Shown piece by piece: positions 18,941 to 27,870 of a stretch of 64,000 nt of DNA. The stretch comes from Roseobacter cerasinus (GTDB lineage Bacteria > Pseudomonadota > Alphaproteobacteria > Rhodobacterales > Rhodobacteraceae): positions 310,001 through 374,000 of the forward strand of contig NZ_BLIV01000005.1 of assembly GCF_009811755.1 (NCBI RefSeq), given 5' to 3'. A model generated the notes under the pieces. The model was given only the letters and a program-made list of their open reading frames with translations, ran no database searches and had not been told where the DNA came from. Position 1 is the first letter of the stretch; every line of letters begins with the position of its first letter. The position numbers were made by a program, and so were the translations under genes.

Positions 18941-20830
18941 GTGCAAGGGTTGATTTCCTCCAACACGGCGCCCGGACATACGGGCGCGAACCTCGCGGTC
19001 GAGCAGGCCCGGTTGCGCATTCTGGCGACCAGCGATCTGCACATGCAGCTCATTGCCTATGACTATGTGAAAGACTGCCAGACCGGGGGCGACAGCCTCG
19101 CGCGGCTGGCCACGCTGATCCGCAACGCCCAGTCAGAGGCCGAAAGGATGGGTGCGCTGTGCCTGTTGCTCGACAATGGCGACACGTTGCAGGGCAACCC
19201 GCTTGGGTCCTTCCTCGCCAGTCAGCGTGTCACGCCCAACCCGATGGTCACAGCAATGAATGCGCTTGGATATGACGCCGTTGGCCTTGGCAATCACGAT
19301 TTTGATCACGGGATGGAGCATCTGGCGCGCGCGATGGCGCAATTCGAAGCCCCGATGCTCTGCTCGAACGTCCGCTCCGACCGGCTACCCGCGCTACACC
19401 CCGCTGCTGTACTGGACCGTGTGGTGCCGCTGGCCTCGGGCGGCTCGGAGACGCTCAGGATCGGCGTCGTCTCTGCCTTGCCGCAGCAGACGGCGACCTG
19501 GAACCGGCAGCATCTGGATCGGTCAACGCGGATCACCGGCCCGCTTGATGCGCTGAAGACCTGCATTGCGCAGGTGAAAGCCGACGGCGCCGATATAGTG
19601 ATCGCGCTGGCCCATATGGGTATTGCCCAGTTCGATGAAGGTGAGGACCCGCAGAACCAGACCGCTGAGGTGGCGGCCCTCGATCACGTGAACGCAGTGA
19701 TTGCCGGGCATACGCACCTGCGCTTTCCGGGGCCGGATCATGTCTCTGTCGCGGGGGTCGACTGCGACCGGGGCCTGATCTCTGGCACGGCGGTTGTCAT
19801 GCCCGGTAACGCCGGTTCTGATCTGGGCGTGATCGACCTTGAACTGGAACGCAGAGGCGCAGCAGGAGATTGGCAGGTTATCGATCAGACTGTCAGCCTG
19901 CGGGAACTGACCGCCGATATTCGCGAAGAGCCCGCCATCGCCATGCTCGCCAATGATGCGCATCTGGCGACGCGGAAGCAGCTGGCGGAACCGGTGGCAG
20001 ATCTGGCCACTCCGATGCATAGCTACTTCGCTCTGGCCGCACCAAGCCCGGTTCCGGCGCTGATGGCAGCAGCGAAATGCCATGCGGTTGAACAGGCCAT
20101 CCAGGGCACGGAACTGGCCGATCTGCCACTGCTCGCAGCCGCCGCGACCCCGGCGACGGGCGGCTTTGAAGGGCCGGAAAACTTCGTCAGCCTGCCTGCA
20201 GGTCAGCTGGAACGGCGGCACATCGCGGGGCTCATCCCCTTCGCCAATCAGGTCTGGGCGGTAAAGGCCACCGGCGCGCGGATCATCGGCTGGCTTGAGA
20301 GGTCCGCGCTGATCTTCAATGTTCTCAAGCACCGCAACGCCGATCAGGTGCTGATCGATCCACAGGTGCCGGGCTTTCGCTACGATGCAATCTATGGGTT
20401 GACCTATCAGATCGACCTGACAGTGCGGCCCCGGTTCGACGCAGCAGGCCGGGCTGTTGAGGGTGCGGTTGGTCGCGTTTCGGACGTGCTCTGGCAGGGT
20501 CAGCCGATTCGCCCTGATCAGGAGTTTCTGGTTGCCGTGACAGACCACCGCGCGGGCGGGGGCGGCACATTCCGTCCCTTCGAGGAGAGCGACATCGTCG
20601 TGCGCGGCCATGCTCCACTAAAACAGGCACTGACCCAATATCTGGGCAGCTCCGGGCCGGACATGCCGCTGCCCACGCCACCCTGGCGGTTTGCGCCAGC
20701 GCCGGGCATCAGCGCAATCCTCTACACGGCGCCCGATGCGCTGAACCATCTGGCTGATATCGCTGGCATGCGCCCCGAACCCTGCGGCTTTACTCAAGAC
20801 GGGTTTGCGCGGTTGCGGTTGCATCTTTGA
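18941..20830 (+). CDS. 2',3'-cyclic-nucleotide 2'-phosphodiesterase / 5'-nucleotidase family (CpdB-like)
   Basis: Two-domain calcineurin-like phosphoesterase of about 629 aa. Metal-binding motifs are in order: ATSDLHMQ, DNGDTLQGNPLG, GLGNHDFDHG, an ALAHMG segment and AGHTH. The C-terminal domain (5_nucleotid_C) has VAVTDHRAGGGG. The start is uncertain: GTG at 18941 has GGAAA about 8 nt upstream and clears the divergent nudC, while the frame is open further back to 18689. No signal peptide is visible from any plausible start, unusual for a family that is normally periplasmic. Confidence 0.88.
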   Translation: MQGLISSNTAPGHTGANLAVEQARLRILATSDLHMQLIAYDYVKDCQTGGDSLARLATLIRNAQSEAERMGALCLLLDNGDTLQGNPLGSFLASQRVTPNPMVTAMNALGYDAVGLGNHDFDHGMEHLARAMAQFEAPMLCSNVRSDRLPALHPAAVLDRVVPLASGGSETLRIGVVSALPQQTATWNRQHLDRSTRITGPLDALKTCIAQVKADGADIVIALAHMGIAQFDEGEDPQNQTAEVAALDHVNAVIAGHTHLRFPGPDHVSVAGVDCDRGLISGTAVVMPGNAGSDLGVIDLELERRGAAGDWQVIDQTVSLRELTADIREEPAIAMLANDAHLATRKQLAEPVADLATPMHSYFALAAPSPVPALMAAAKCHAVEQAIQGTELADLPLLAAAATPATGGFEGPENFVSLPAGQLERRHIAGLIPFANQVWAVKATGARIIGWLERSALIFNVLKHRNADQVLIDPQVPGFRYDAIYGLTYQIDLTVRPRFDAAGRAVEGAVGRVSDVLWQGQPIRPDQEFLVAVTDHRAGGGGTFRPFEESDIVVRGHAPLKQALTQYLGSSGPDMPLPTPPWRFAPAPGISAILYTAPDALNHLADIAGMRPEPCGFTQDGFARLRLHL

Positions 20831-20873
20831 TGGCTGGCCTTGCGCCTTCTCACTGACCCCACTATATCGGCCA

Positions 20874-20972
20874 CTGAGAGGTTGGCGCGGGCGAGCGCCT
20901 CGCCAACCCGGTCAGGTCCGGAAGGAAGCAGCCGTAACGAGCCCCGCTTGGGTCGTTGTCCAGCCTCTCACC
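20874..20972 (+). ncRNA. ffs: Signal recognition particle RNA (4.5S, small bacterial type)
   Basis: The conserved Ffh-binding core GTCAGGTCCGGAAGGAAGCA (20911-20930) is followed by GCCGTAACGAG. The ends TGAGAGG (20875-20881) and CCTCTCA (20964-20970) pair to close the hairpin, and the inner GGTTGGCG/CGCCAACC arms lie on the 5' side. Ends are estimated to within a few bases. Confidence 0.93.
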
Positions 20973-21021
20973 TCTCTTCCCCTCAAAACAGTCACCGAAG
21001 GCTGGCGGGCGCGGTCGTTGT

Positions 21022-21903
21022 TCAACGCGGCAGACCAGACGCGCCAAACAGAAGCCTGCTCCAGACCGCGCTGTTTCGTTGCGCGAAGGCACCGATGTGG
21101 CCGATTTTGCGCAAACCGGCATCTTCAGGCGCAATGCGCTCCACCTCGACATGACGGTCATAGAGATCGGCCAAGCGCAGGGTGCAGATTTCGGGGCAGA
21201 CATCATCATCGGTGAATGAGACCAGCCGCACCGCCGAAGCGGCTCTGGACCAGTCGGGTGCGGGCAGACCGCGGCCAGCGGAGTCCAGAAATCCGCCGCG
21301 TGTTGTGCACCACCGCCGCCACTCGCGATAAGCCGTGGCGGGCATGTCGGTTCCGAACCCGAGGCGACGCCCGGGCATGTATCCCAGAAGTGCAGTGGCT
21401 ATCGGCGGCAAGCCGAACCAGAAATAGAGCGCCAGCGCGCGGTAGGGCCACGGATGGTCCGCATGATGCACCAGCCCGCTGGCGACCCCGATGACCCGAT
21501 CGATTCCGTTGATGTCCGATTGCATCGGCAGCATCATCGCGCCAAGCGAATGGCCCATGACCCACAGTGGCACATCCGGAATGGCGCGACGCAGATGGGA
21601 CCGCGCCGCCAGACTGTCGCGCAGGCCCCAGTCGGACATGGTGGCGCGGCTGGTCCGGATCTTGCCGGTCAGCGATCTGCCCGTTCCGCGATAGTCATAA
21701 GTCAGCACCGCAATACCATGGTCGCACGCCGCCCACTGGGCAAAGGCGCGGTAGTAGCCCTGTGGCACACCGGTGGCGCCATTGAGCACCATCGCGACCC
21801 GGGGTGAGAAAGGCGGCGTGTAAAGAGTGCCGCCCAACTCGGCCCCATCCGCCGTCTTGATCAAGCGGCGACGCACAGCTGCCGTTTCAATAACTTTCAG
21901 CAT
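21022..21903 (-). CDS. Alpha/beta hydrolase (COG4757-like)
   Basis: A 293-residue serine hydrolase. The nucleophile elbow GHSLGA lies near residue 118, the YDYRGTGRS strand-loop before it resembles other predicted alpha/beta hydrolases, and a late GHIGAF histidine could complete the triad. The acid may be in FTDDDVCP. The substrate is unknown. It is divergent from a TetR gene, and two copies of a strong palindrome lie between them, so its expression is probably repressed by that TetR until a ligand appears. Confidence 0.85.
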   Translation of the reverse strand: MLKVIETAAVRRRLIKTADGAELGGTLYTPPFSPRVAMVLNGATGVPQGYYRAFAQWAACDHGIAVLTYDYRGTGRSLTGKIRTSRATMSDWGLRDSLAARSHLRRAIPDVPLWVMGHSLGAMMLPMQSDINGIDRVIGVASGLVHHADHPWPYRALALYFWFGLPPIATALLGYMPGRRLGFGTDMPATAYREWRRWCTTRGGFLDSAGRGLPAPDWSRAASAVRLVSFTDDDVCPEICTLRLADLYDRHVEVERIAPEDAGLRKIGHIGAFAQRNSAVWSRLLFGASGLPR

Positions 21904-21925
21904 GAGACTGGCTTTCTCCTTGCGC

Positions 21926-21941
21926 TAGACCGTTTGGTCTA
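21926..21941. promoter_or_regulatory. TetR operator copy 1
   Basis: TAGACCGTTTGGTCTA: the half-sites TAGACC and GGTCTA are perfect inverted repeats spaced by 4 nt. It lies in the divergent hydrolase/tetR promoter region. Confidence 0.8.
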
Positions 21942-21951
21942 ATCTCACTAC

Positions 21952-21967
21952 TGGACCATTTGGTCTA
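21952..21967. promoter_or_regulatory. TetR operator copy 2
   Basis: TGGACCATTTGGTCTA is a near copy of operator 1 (same GGTCTA half-site, one change in the other), centred 26 bp away and 20 nt upstream of the tetR start. This fits autoregulation by the adjacent TetR. Confidence 0.78.
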
Positions 21968-21986
21968 GTCATGTCAAGGTTTTCCA

Positions 21987-22565
21987 ATGACCCAAACGGC
22001 CCTGCCCACCAAAGACCGGCTGATCCGCGCAGCAGCACAGCTTTTTCGCACCCACGGCTATCACGGCGTTGGTCTCAACGATCTGCTGACGGCCGCCAAA
22101 GCGCCCAAAGGCTCGCTCTATCATCACTTTCCGGACGGCAAGGCCGACTTGGCCATCGCAGCGGCAACCTGGGCTTCGGACGAGATGTTACGCGTGATCG
22201 CGGCGAGTTTTGCGGAAGTCGACACCTTTGGGGACGGTGCTACGACGCTGTGTTTCAAACTGGCCAAGCTGTTTGACCTGACCGGACAGCAAGACGGCTG
22301 CCCGATTGGCTCGACTCTTTTTGAGGGGCCCGGCAATCCGGAATTCCTGCGCCATGCTGCGCGCTGCTATGATGGCTGGATGGCTGAGGTCGAAGACAAT
22401 GCCCGGCGGCTTGGGCTGTCACCGGAGCAGGCCACCCGTCAAGCCAAACATGTGTTCCTGCTGATCGAAGGTGGCTGGCAACTCGCGCGCGCGCGGCGCA
22501 GCTCTGACGTGCTGCGGTCACTGCCGGATCTGTTCCACTCCAATCCCGACAAGGGCACAGGCTGA
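21987..22565 (+). CDS. TetR/AcrR family transcriptional regulator (LmrA/YxaF-like)
   Basis: A 192-residue repressor. The N-terminal helix-turn-helix (LIRAAAQLFRTHGYHGVGLNDLLTAAKAPKGSLYHHF) continues with PDGKADLA, a pattern typical of LmrA/YxaF-like TetR proteins. The C-terminal ligand domain is diverged. Twin GACC...GGTC palindromes immediately upstream are its likely operators, and the divergent hydrolase its likely target. Confidence 0.88.
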   Translation: MTQTALPTKDRLIRAAAQLFRTHGYHGVGLNDLLTAAKAPKGSLYHHFPDGKADLAIAAATWASDEMLRVIAASFAEVDTFGDGATTLCFKLAKLFDLTGQQDGCPIGSTLFEGPGNPEFLRHAARCYDGWMAEVEDNARRLGLSPEQATRQAKHVFLLIEGGWQLARARRSSDVLRSLPDLFHSNPDKGTG

Positions 22566-22648
22566 ATCTGACCCACAGGCGCCTGGGCCTGCTGGACGCC
22601 GGGGGGTGAAGCCTCTACCTTGCCCGCACCCTGCCCGGAAAGCACACC

Positions 22649-24412
22649 ATGCAAGACAACACATCCAACTATCAGGTCCTGGCCCGCAAATACCGACCCG
22701 AGATCTTTGCGGATCTGGTCGGTCAAGATGCGATGGTGCGCACGCTGAAAAACGCCTTTGAGGCGGATCGCATTGCGCAGGCCTTCATGATGACCGGCAT
22801 CCGGGGCACGGGCAAAACCACCACCGCACGGATCATCGCCAAGGGGATGAACTGCATTGGCCCCGACGGCACTGGCGGGCCGACGACGGAGCCTTGCGGG
22901 CAGTGTGAGCATTGCACCGCGATCATGGAGGGGCGCCATGTCGACGTGATCGAGATGGATGCGGCTTCCAACACCGGGGTGGCCAATATCCGCGAGATCA
23001 TCGATTCGGTGCATTATCGCGCGGCCTCGGCGCGCTACAAGGTCTATGTCATCGACGAGGTGCACATGCTCTCGACCGGGGCGTTCAACGCTCTGCTCAA
23101 AACGCTGGAAGAGCCGCCCGCGCATGTGAAATTCATCTTTGCGACCACCGAGATCCGCAAAGTGCCGGTGACGGTGTTGTCGCGCTGCCAGCGGTTTGAT
23201 CTTCGGCGGATCGAGCCGGAGGTGATGATCGCGCTGATGCGCAAGATTGCAGACGCGGAAGGCGCGCAGATTGCCGAAGATGCGCTGGCGCTGATCGTGC
23301 GGGCCGCCGAAGGCTCCGCCCGAGATGCCACCTCGCTGCTGGATCAGGCGATCAGCCACGGTGCGGGCGAGACCTCGGCCGATCAGGTACGCGCGATGCT
23401 GGGGCTGGCGGACAGGGGCCGGGTGCTCGATCTCTTCAACATGATTCTGAAGGGGGATGCGGCGGCGGCACTCACCGAGCTGTCAGCGCAATATGCCGAA
23501 GGGGCGGACCCGATGGCGGTGCTGCGCGATCTGGCGGAGATCACCCATTGGGTATCGGTGGTGAAGATCACGCCGGAGGCGGCAGAGGACCCGACCGTGT
23601 CACCCGACGAGCGCGCGCGGGGGCTGACCATGGCCGACGAGTTGCCGATGCGGGTGCTGACACGGTTATGGCAGATGCTGCTGAAGGCGCTCGACGAGGT
23701 GGCAGGCGCACCCAACGCGATGATGGCGGCCGAAATGGCAATCATCCGACTAACCCATGTGGCTGATCTGCCCAGCCCTGAAGAGCTGGTACGCAAGCTG
23801 AAAGACGCAACACCTCCCCCTCTGCCGGGTGGACCTGATGGAGGGGGACAGCCTGTGCAAAGCACAGGCGCGCGTGCCGCGGGCGGGGGGGCCTCGGCTG
23901 TCGCCTCGGCCCGGACATCCGCGGGCGGCAGTGCCGGGCAGGCCACGGCGCGGGCGCTTGAGGTGCAGGAGGCGCTGGCGCGCTATCCGACCTTTGACCA
24001 TGTGGTGGAGCTGATCCGCGCCAACCGCGACGGCAAGCTGCTGGCGGATGTGGAAACCGATTTGCGGCTGGCCTCTTACCAGCCGGGGCGCATCGAGTTT
24101 CAGCCCACGGAGCGCGCGCCGCGTGATCTGGCGCAACGGTTGGGGCACCGTCTGCAGATGTGGACCGGGAACCGCTGGGCTGTCACGGTTGTGAACGATG
24201 GCGGCGGCAAAACCATCGATGAAGTCCGTAACGCCGAAGACTATGCGCTGAAGGAGACCGCCACCGCGCATCCGCTGATGCAGGCGGTTCTTGCGGAATT
24301 CCCGAAAGCCCGGATCAGGTACATCCGCACGCGGGACCAGATCGCGGCAGATGCGGTGCAGGAGGCGCTGCCTGAGGTGGAGGACGAGTGGGACCCGTTT
24401 GAGGATGACTGA
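22649..24412 (+). CDS. dnaX: DNA polymerase III subunit gamma/tau
   Basis: Clamp-loader ATPase (587 aa). It has Walker A GIRGTGKTTT near residue 45, a zinc module with CGQCEHC, Walker B VIDEVHML with the following LLKTLEEPP, and the sensor motif LSRCQRFDLRR. A Gly/Ala-rich linker (about residues 390-430) leads to the tau-type C-terminal domain. It heads a cluster with ridA, ybaB and recR, the usual dnaX-ybaB-recR grouping with extra genes inserted. Confidence 0.97.
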   Translation: MQDNTSNYQVLARKYRPEIFADLVGQDAMVRTLKNAFEADRIAQAFMMTGIRGTGKTTTARIIAKGMNCIGPDGTGGPTTEPCGQCEHCTAIMEGRHVDVIEMDAASNTGVANIREIIDSVHYRAASARYKVYVIDEVHMLSTGAFNALLKTLEEPPAHVKFIFATTEIRKVPVTVLSRCQRFDLRRIEPEVMIALMRKIADAEGAQIAEDALALIVRAAEGSARDATSLLDQAISHGAGETSADQVRAMLGLADRGRVLDLFNMILKGDAAAALTELSAQYAEGADPMAVLRDLAEITHWVSVVKITPEAAEDPTVSPDERARGLTMADELPMRVLTRLWQMLLKALDEVAGAPNAMMAAEMAIIRLTHVADLPSPEELVRKLKDATPPPLPGGPDGGGQPVQSTGARAAGGGASAVASARTSAGGSAGQATARALEVQEALARYPTFDHVVELIRANRDGKLLADVETDLRLASYQPGRIEFQPTERAPRDLAQRLGHRLQMWTGNRWAVTVVNDGGGKTIDEVRNAEDYALKETATAHPLMQAVLAEFPKARIRYIRTRDQIAADAVQEALPEVEDEWDPFEDD

Positions 24413-24803
24413 GGTGCGCGCGCTCATCCCCTCTGAAATGGCGGAGCTGGAGCGGGACTGGCAGATGTCGCCCGGGCTGATCTCTGGCCGACATGTCTTT
24501 CTGACCGGTTTCAACGGTTGCCCGCTCGACGGCCCGCCATCATCTGACCCCGCCACCCAGATCGAGACAGCCTTTAACGCGGTCGCCATGGTGCTAGCGG
24601 AGGCCGGGCTGGATTTTCGCGATGTGGTGGATATGACCAGCTATCACGTGGGGCTGGCCGAGCACCTGGCGCTCTTCCGGCACTTGCGGGCCAAACGCCT
24701 GCGACGCCCCTACCCCGCCTGGACCGCGATTGAGGTGGCGGGCTTTGCAACAACGGGCGTGATTGTTGAGCTGAAGGTGGTCGCGCGGCTCAGGACCGGG
24801 TAA
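24405..24803 (+). CDS. RidA/YjgF family protein
   Basis: A 132-residue Rid-family protein. The core is visible: QIETAFNAVAMVLAEAGLDFRDVVDMTSYHV and a C-terminal YPAWTAIEV, as in RidA-like proteins. RidA proper deaminates reactive enamines, but the arginine usual in its active site is not evident, so this may be another Rid subgroup. ATG at 24405 overlaps the dnaX stop by 8 nt, indicating coupling. Confidence 0.82.
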   Translation: MTEVRALIPSEMAELERDWQMSPGLISGRHVFLTGFNGCPLDGPPSSDPATQIETAFNAVAMVLAEAGLDFRDVVDMTSYHVGLAEHLALFRHLRAKRLRRPYPAWTAIEVAGFATTGVIVELKVVARLRTG

Positions 24804-24845
24804 GGCTAGGACAAAGCTCATGCACACAGAACAAGGACAAAAGAC

Positions 24846-25190
24846 ATGTTCAAAGGACTAGGCGGGCTCGGCGATATGGCCGGGATGATGAAAAAGGCCC
24901 AGGAAATGCAGGGCAAGATGGCCCAGTTGCAGGAAGACATGCACAATATCATGGTCGAAGGCTCCTCCGGCGCGGGCCTTGTGACGGCAACCTGCACGGC
25001 CAAAGGCGAGCTCAAGACGCTGAACATCGACCCCTCCATCTTCAATGGCGACGACAAGGAAGTGGTCGAAGACCTGATCCTCGCAGCCATCAAGGACGCC
25101 CAGAGCAAGGCCAGCGAGCGCGCGCAGGCCGAGATGGCCAAGCTGACCGAAGGCATGGGCCTGCCCGCTGACATGAAGCTGCCGTTCTAA
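24846..25190 (+). CDS. ybaB: Nucleoid-associated protein, YbaB/EbfC family
   Basis: A small DNA-binding protein (114 aa) with the family core: a helix opening MFKGLGGLGDMAGMMKKAQ, then VEGSSGAGLVTATCTAKGEL and a C-terminal helix rich in Ala/Glu. It forms dimers that bind DNA with little sequence preference. It lies between dnaX and recR, as in most bacteria. Confidence 0.95.
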   Translation: MFKGLGGLGDMAGMMKKAQEMQGKMAQLQEDMHNIMVEGSSGAGLVTATCTAKGELKTLNIDPSIFNGDDKEVVEDLILAAIKDAQSKASERAQAEMAKLTEGMGLPADMKLPF

Positions 25191-25196
25191 GGCACG

Positions 25197-26174
25197 ATGA
25201 CTGCGCCGCTGCCTCCCGCCCAGTATCGCGTGCCACCCTATTGGATGCGCGCCGGTGGGTGGGTGGTGTTGCTCTCAGCACTGGCGGCGGCGATCTATGC
25301 CACCATCGAGGTGGCACAGATCGGCAGGTTGAAAGATGCGGCGCTCATCGCGCTGGTCACGACCAACACGCTCTTCATCTATCGCTTTGGCATTCACATC
25401 GCTCCACGTCTGGGCCGGCTGTTTGCGGAGTTTCCCGTTGCAGGCACGGATCCGCAAGGCGCGGTTGATCACCTTTTGGGGGACCGGAAGACCGGTCTGC
25501 CCGCTTGTATCTATTCAGGCTTCATCGCCTTTTCGGTCTGGCAGATCGACCCTTGGCGGGATGATGCGGTGCTCACGCTTTGGCTGTGCCTGTTTCTCTT
25601 TATGAACAACCTGATCGTCGGCACCGTGATCGTCAGCATCGCGCGCTTCTGGCAACTGGTGCTGCGTGAGCTCGGCACGCTGGACCTGCGCATCCTGAAC
25701 CTGCACCGCGCGCCCATGATCGACCTGCTGCGCATCAACAGCCAGATTGTCATGGCAACAGCACTGGTGACCTGTCTCGCCATCCTGGGCCTTGTGCTGT
25801 CGGACTATGCCATCGACCCGATCATTCTGGTCTTTTCGGTCAGTGCGCTGGCCATGGTGGTGGCCACTTACGCCGTACCGGTCCTGCCTCTGGCCAACCT
25901 GCTTGCCGCCAAAAAAGCCGAGGAGCTGGACCGGCTGGAGCGCATGATTGACGCGCGCATCCGGCATCTGGCAAACGAACCACCACGCGACGATCTGGGG
26001 CGCGAGATTGACCAACTGCCCAGCCTGGATGATCTGGTCGAGGCGCGCGATCTTGTGATGAAGGTCCGAACCCTGCCGCCCGGCGGGCAAATCTCTGTCT
26101 CGGCTGCGGCCATCGTGACCTTCTTGTCTTTCATGCCCACGCTCATAGACTACACGATGCGAAAACTCTTCTGA
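25197..26174 (+). CDS. Membrane protein of unknown function
   Basis: A 325-residue protein that I do not recognise. Hydrophobic segments lie at about residues 19-41, 48-66, 104-115, 125-150, 186-202 and 208-228. A charged, probably coiled segment (about 235-285, [14 protein letters not shown]) follows, and a last hydrophobic stretch lies near the C-terminus. It begins 6 nt after ybaB and ends 32 nt before recR, so it is embedded in a conserved recombination/replication cluster. The GCACG just upstream is not a clear ribosome-binding site, so translation may depend on ybaB. Confidence 0.72.
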   Translation: MTAPLPPAQYRVPPYWMRAGGWVVLLSALAAAIYATIEVAQIGRLKDAALIALVTTNTLFIYRFGIHIAPRLGRLFAEFPVAGTDPQGAVDHLLGDRKTGLPACIYSGFIAFSVWQIDPWRDDAVLTLWLCLFLFMNNLIVGTVIVSIARFWQLVLRELGTLDLRILNLHRAPMIDLLRINSQIVMATALVTCLAILGLVLSDYAIDPIILVFSVSALAMVVATYAVPVLPLANLLAAKKAEELDRLERMIDARIRHLANEPPRDDLGREIDQLPSLDDLVEARDLVMKVRTLPPGGQISVSAAAIVTFLSFMPTLIDYTMRKLF

Positions 26175-26206
26175 GCGCATCCAGAGACCAAAGAGGGCAG
26201 ACACAC

Positions 26207-26800
26207 GTGAGCAGCACCAGAGACATCGACGCGCTGATCGAGTTGATGGCAAAGCTGCCGGGGCTCGGGCCCCGGTCGGCGCGGCGCGCGGTGCTGCATC
26301 TGATCCGCAAACGCAGCCTGTTGCTGACCCCGCTGGCTGACGTGATGCAAACCGTCGCGGCAACCGCACGGGAGTGCCTGAACTGCGGCAACGTGGGCAC
26401 CGCGGATGTCTGCGACATCTGTACCTCGGAAAAACGCGCCAATGGCGAGCTCTGCGTTGTCGAAGACGTGGCGGACCTCTGGGCGATGGAGCGGGCGGGC
26501 GTCTTCAAGGGGCGGTATCACGTGCTGGGTGGGACGCTCTCGGCCCTCGATGCGGTGGGCCCGGAGGAGCTGCGCATTCCCCGACTGGTGGACCGTGTGC
26601 CCGGTGAGAACATCACCGAAGTCATTCTTGCCCTGAATGCCACCATCGACGGGCAAACCACAGCACATTACATCGCCGACCAGCTGGATGGGCAGGTCAA
26701 GCTCACCTCGCTCGCACAGGGTGTGCCGATTGGCGGAGAGCTTGACTACCTCGACGACGGGACCATCACCGCCGCGATGCGCGCGCGCAAAGCCATTTGA
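26207..26800 (+). CDS. recR: Recombination mediator RecR
   Basis: A 197-residue DNA repair protein that works with RecF and RecO to load RecA at gaps. It has an N-terminal helix-hairpin-helix ([16 protein letters not shown]), a zinc finger [16 protein letters not shown], and a Toprim domain with [15 protein letters not shown] and GGTLSALD. It ends the dnaX cluster and is followed by a perfect hairpin. Confidence 0.97.
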   Translation: MSSTRDIDALIELMAKLPGLGPRSARRAVLHLIRKRSLLLTPLADVMQTVAATARECLNCGNVGTADVCDICTSEKRANGELCVVEDVADLWAMERAGVFKGRYHVLGGTLSALDAVGPEELRIPRLVDRVPGENITEVILALNATIDGQTTAHYIADQLDGQVKLTSLAQGVPIGGELDYLDDGTITAAMRARKAI

Positions 26801-26817
26801 GATGTGGAGGCACGGGC

Positions 26818-26843
26818 TGACAGGGCCGAGGCTGGCCCTGTCA
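26818..26843. terminator. Hairpin downstream of recR
   Basis: TGACAGGGCC (26818-26827) and GGCCCTGTCA (26834-26843) form a perfect 10-bp stem with a 6-nt loop between convergent genes. No T-run is present on either side, so it is a probable but atypical bidirectional terminator. Confidence 0.55.
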
Positions 26844-26858
26844 TGGGATCGGTCAGGA

Positions 26859-27704
26859 TCAGACCGTCTCGGGGCGCGGTGCTTTCGATTTTTTCTGCGC
26901 CTGGCTCTTGCGTGGCTCAAGGGCCAGATTGATGCCCGCCGCCTGCAATGTGGCGTTGAAGGCAACCAGATCCATCTTGTCGCCGTCGATCTGACCCATC
27001 AGCGTGGCAAGCAACGCAGGCCGCACAGCGCTCTCAGGAAGGTCGGCCACAAGGTCATCAAGCTCGGAGGCTTGCAGCGCAGCACCTCCAAGGCCGAAGG
27101 GTTGCCCGGGTTCGATGGACATCTTGCCTGCCCCGTTGGCCAGAGGAAGCGACGATTGTGTCTGCGCACCAATGCTGCCTTCGGGCTTGAAGTAAGTGGC
27201 GCGATTCTGCGGGGTCAGCAACACGTCGACAGGCGTATCGCTCTGCGCGACCTGCTGGAACACACCAAAGCCGCCCGGACCGGGCACAAACTGGAACAGC
27301 GCTGGCAAGCTGATGTCGACATAGCCTCGGCATTCAAAATCCGGTGTCGGCGGCGTGCATCCCGGCATCGCAAAAGGATCGCTTGGCAGAACCGCAACCA
27401 AGGCCGTTCCATGCGCAGGAACTGTCACCAGCGGGTTGAGGCGAAATGACTTTGCATCCACATCCGCCACAAGTGTGAAGGTCCCCGGCGCGTTGTCCTC
27501 CCCGGGCGTGTCGACAAAGACGACCGTGTTATCAAAGAGGCTCCTGTCCGGGTCCGTGATCGGGGATGTGGTGAAATCCAACCGAAAGGACAGCGCCTGA
27601 TCCTCAAGATTGCTGATCTTGAGGAAATACCCTTGCAGGACGGTATCGGCCGGTCCTTCCGGGGACTGAGGTTTGAAGATGAGTTCAAATTGGGAAACGT
27701 TCAT
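26859..27704 (-). CDS. Hypothetical protein, predicted beta-rich
   Basis: A 281-residue protein that I do not recognise. ATG at 27704 is chosen because GGAG lies about 8 nt upstream; the longer frame to 27788 would add an unlikely leader. There is no signal peptide and no membrane helix. Residues 1-200 look beta-rich, with many short hydrophobic stretches separated by Pro/Gly/Asp and two cysteines (GCTPPTPDFECRG). The C-terminal 70 residues are helical and end in a basic tail (KSQAQKKSKAP). It stands alone between recR and trcR. Confidence 0.7.
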   Translation of the reverse strand: MNVSQFELIFKPQSPEGPADTVLQGYFLKISNLEDQALSFRLDFTTSPITDPDRSLFDNTVVFVDTPGEDNAPGTFTLVADVDAKSFRLNPLVTVPAHGTALVAVLPSDPFAMPGCTPPTPDFECRGYVDISLPALFQFVPGPGGFGVFQQVAQSDTPVDVLLTPQNRATYFKPEGSIGAQTQSSLPLANGAGKMSIEPGQPFGLGGAALQASELDDLVADLPESAVRPALLATLMGQIDGDKMDLVAFNATLQAAGINLALEPRKSQAQKKSKAPRPETV

Positions 27705-27806
27705 AACCAACTCCAGAAAATAAAGGTAAAATCGAAAAGAGGCTAAGTGTGCACGTTTTGCGGGAAAAATCCAATTTTCCTTTTGCAATGGCGCAACCCT
27801 CTGGTC

Positions 27807-27846
27807 TCAAAAAGAAACCCCCAGGGGCCGAGTGGCTCCAGGGGGT
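27807..27846 (-). terminator. Rho-independent terminator of trcR
   Basis: On the minus strand the stem ACCCCCTGGAGCC...GGCCCCTGGGGGT (27817-27846) is followed by TTTCTTTTT. It lies 25 nt past the trcR stop. Confidence 0.82.
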
Positions 27847-27870
27847 GTCAAGTTTTAAATCGGTTGAAGC

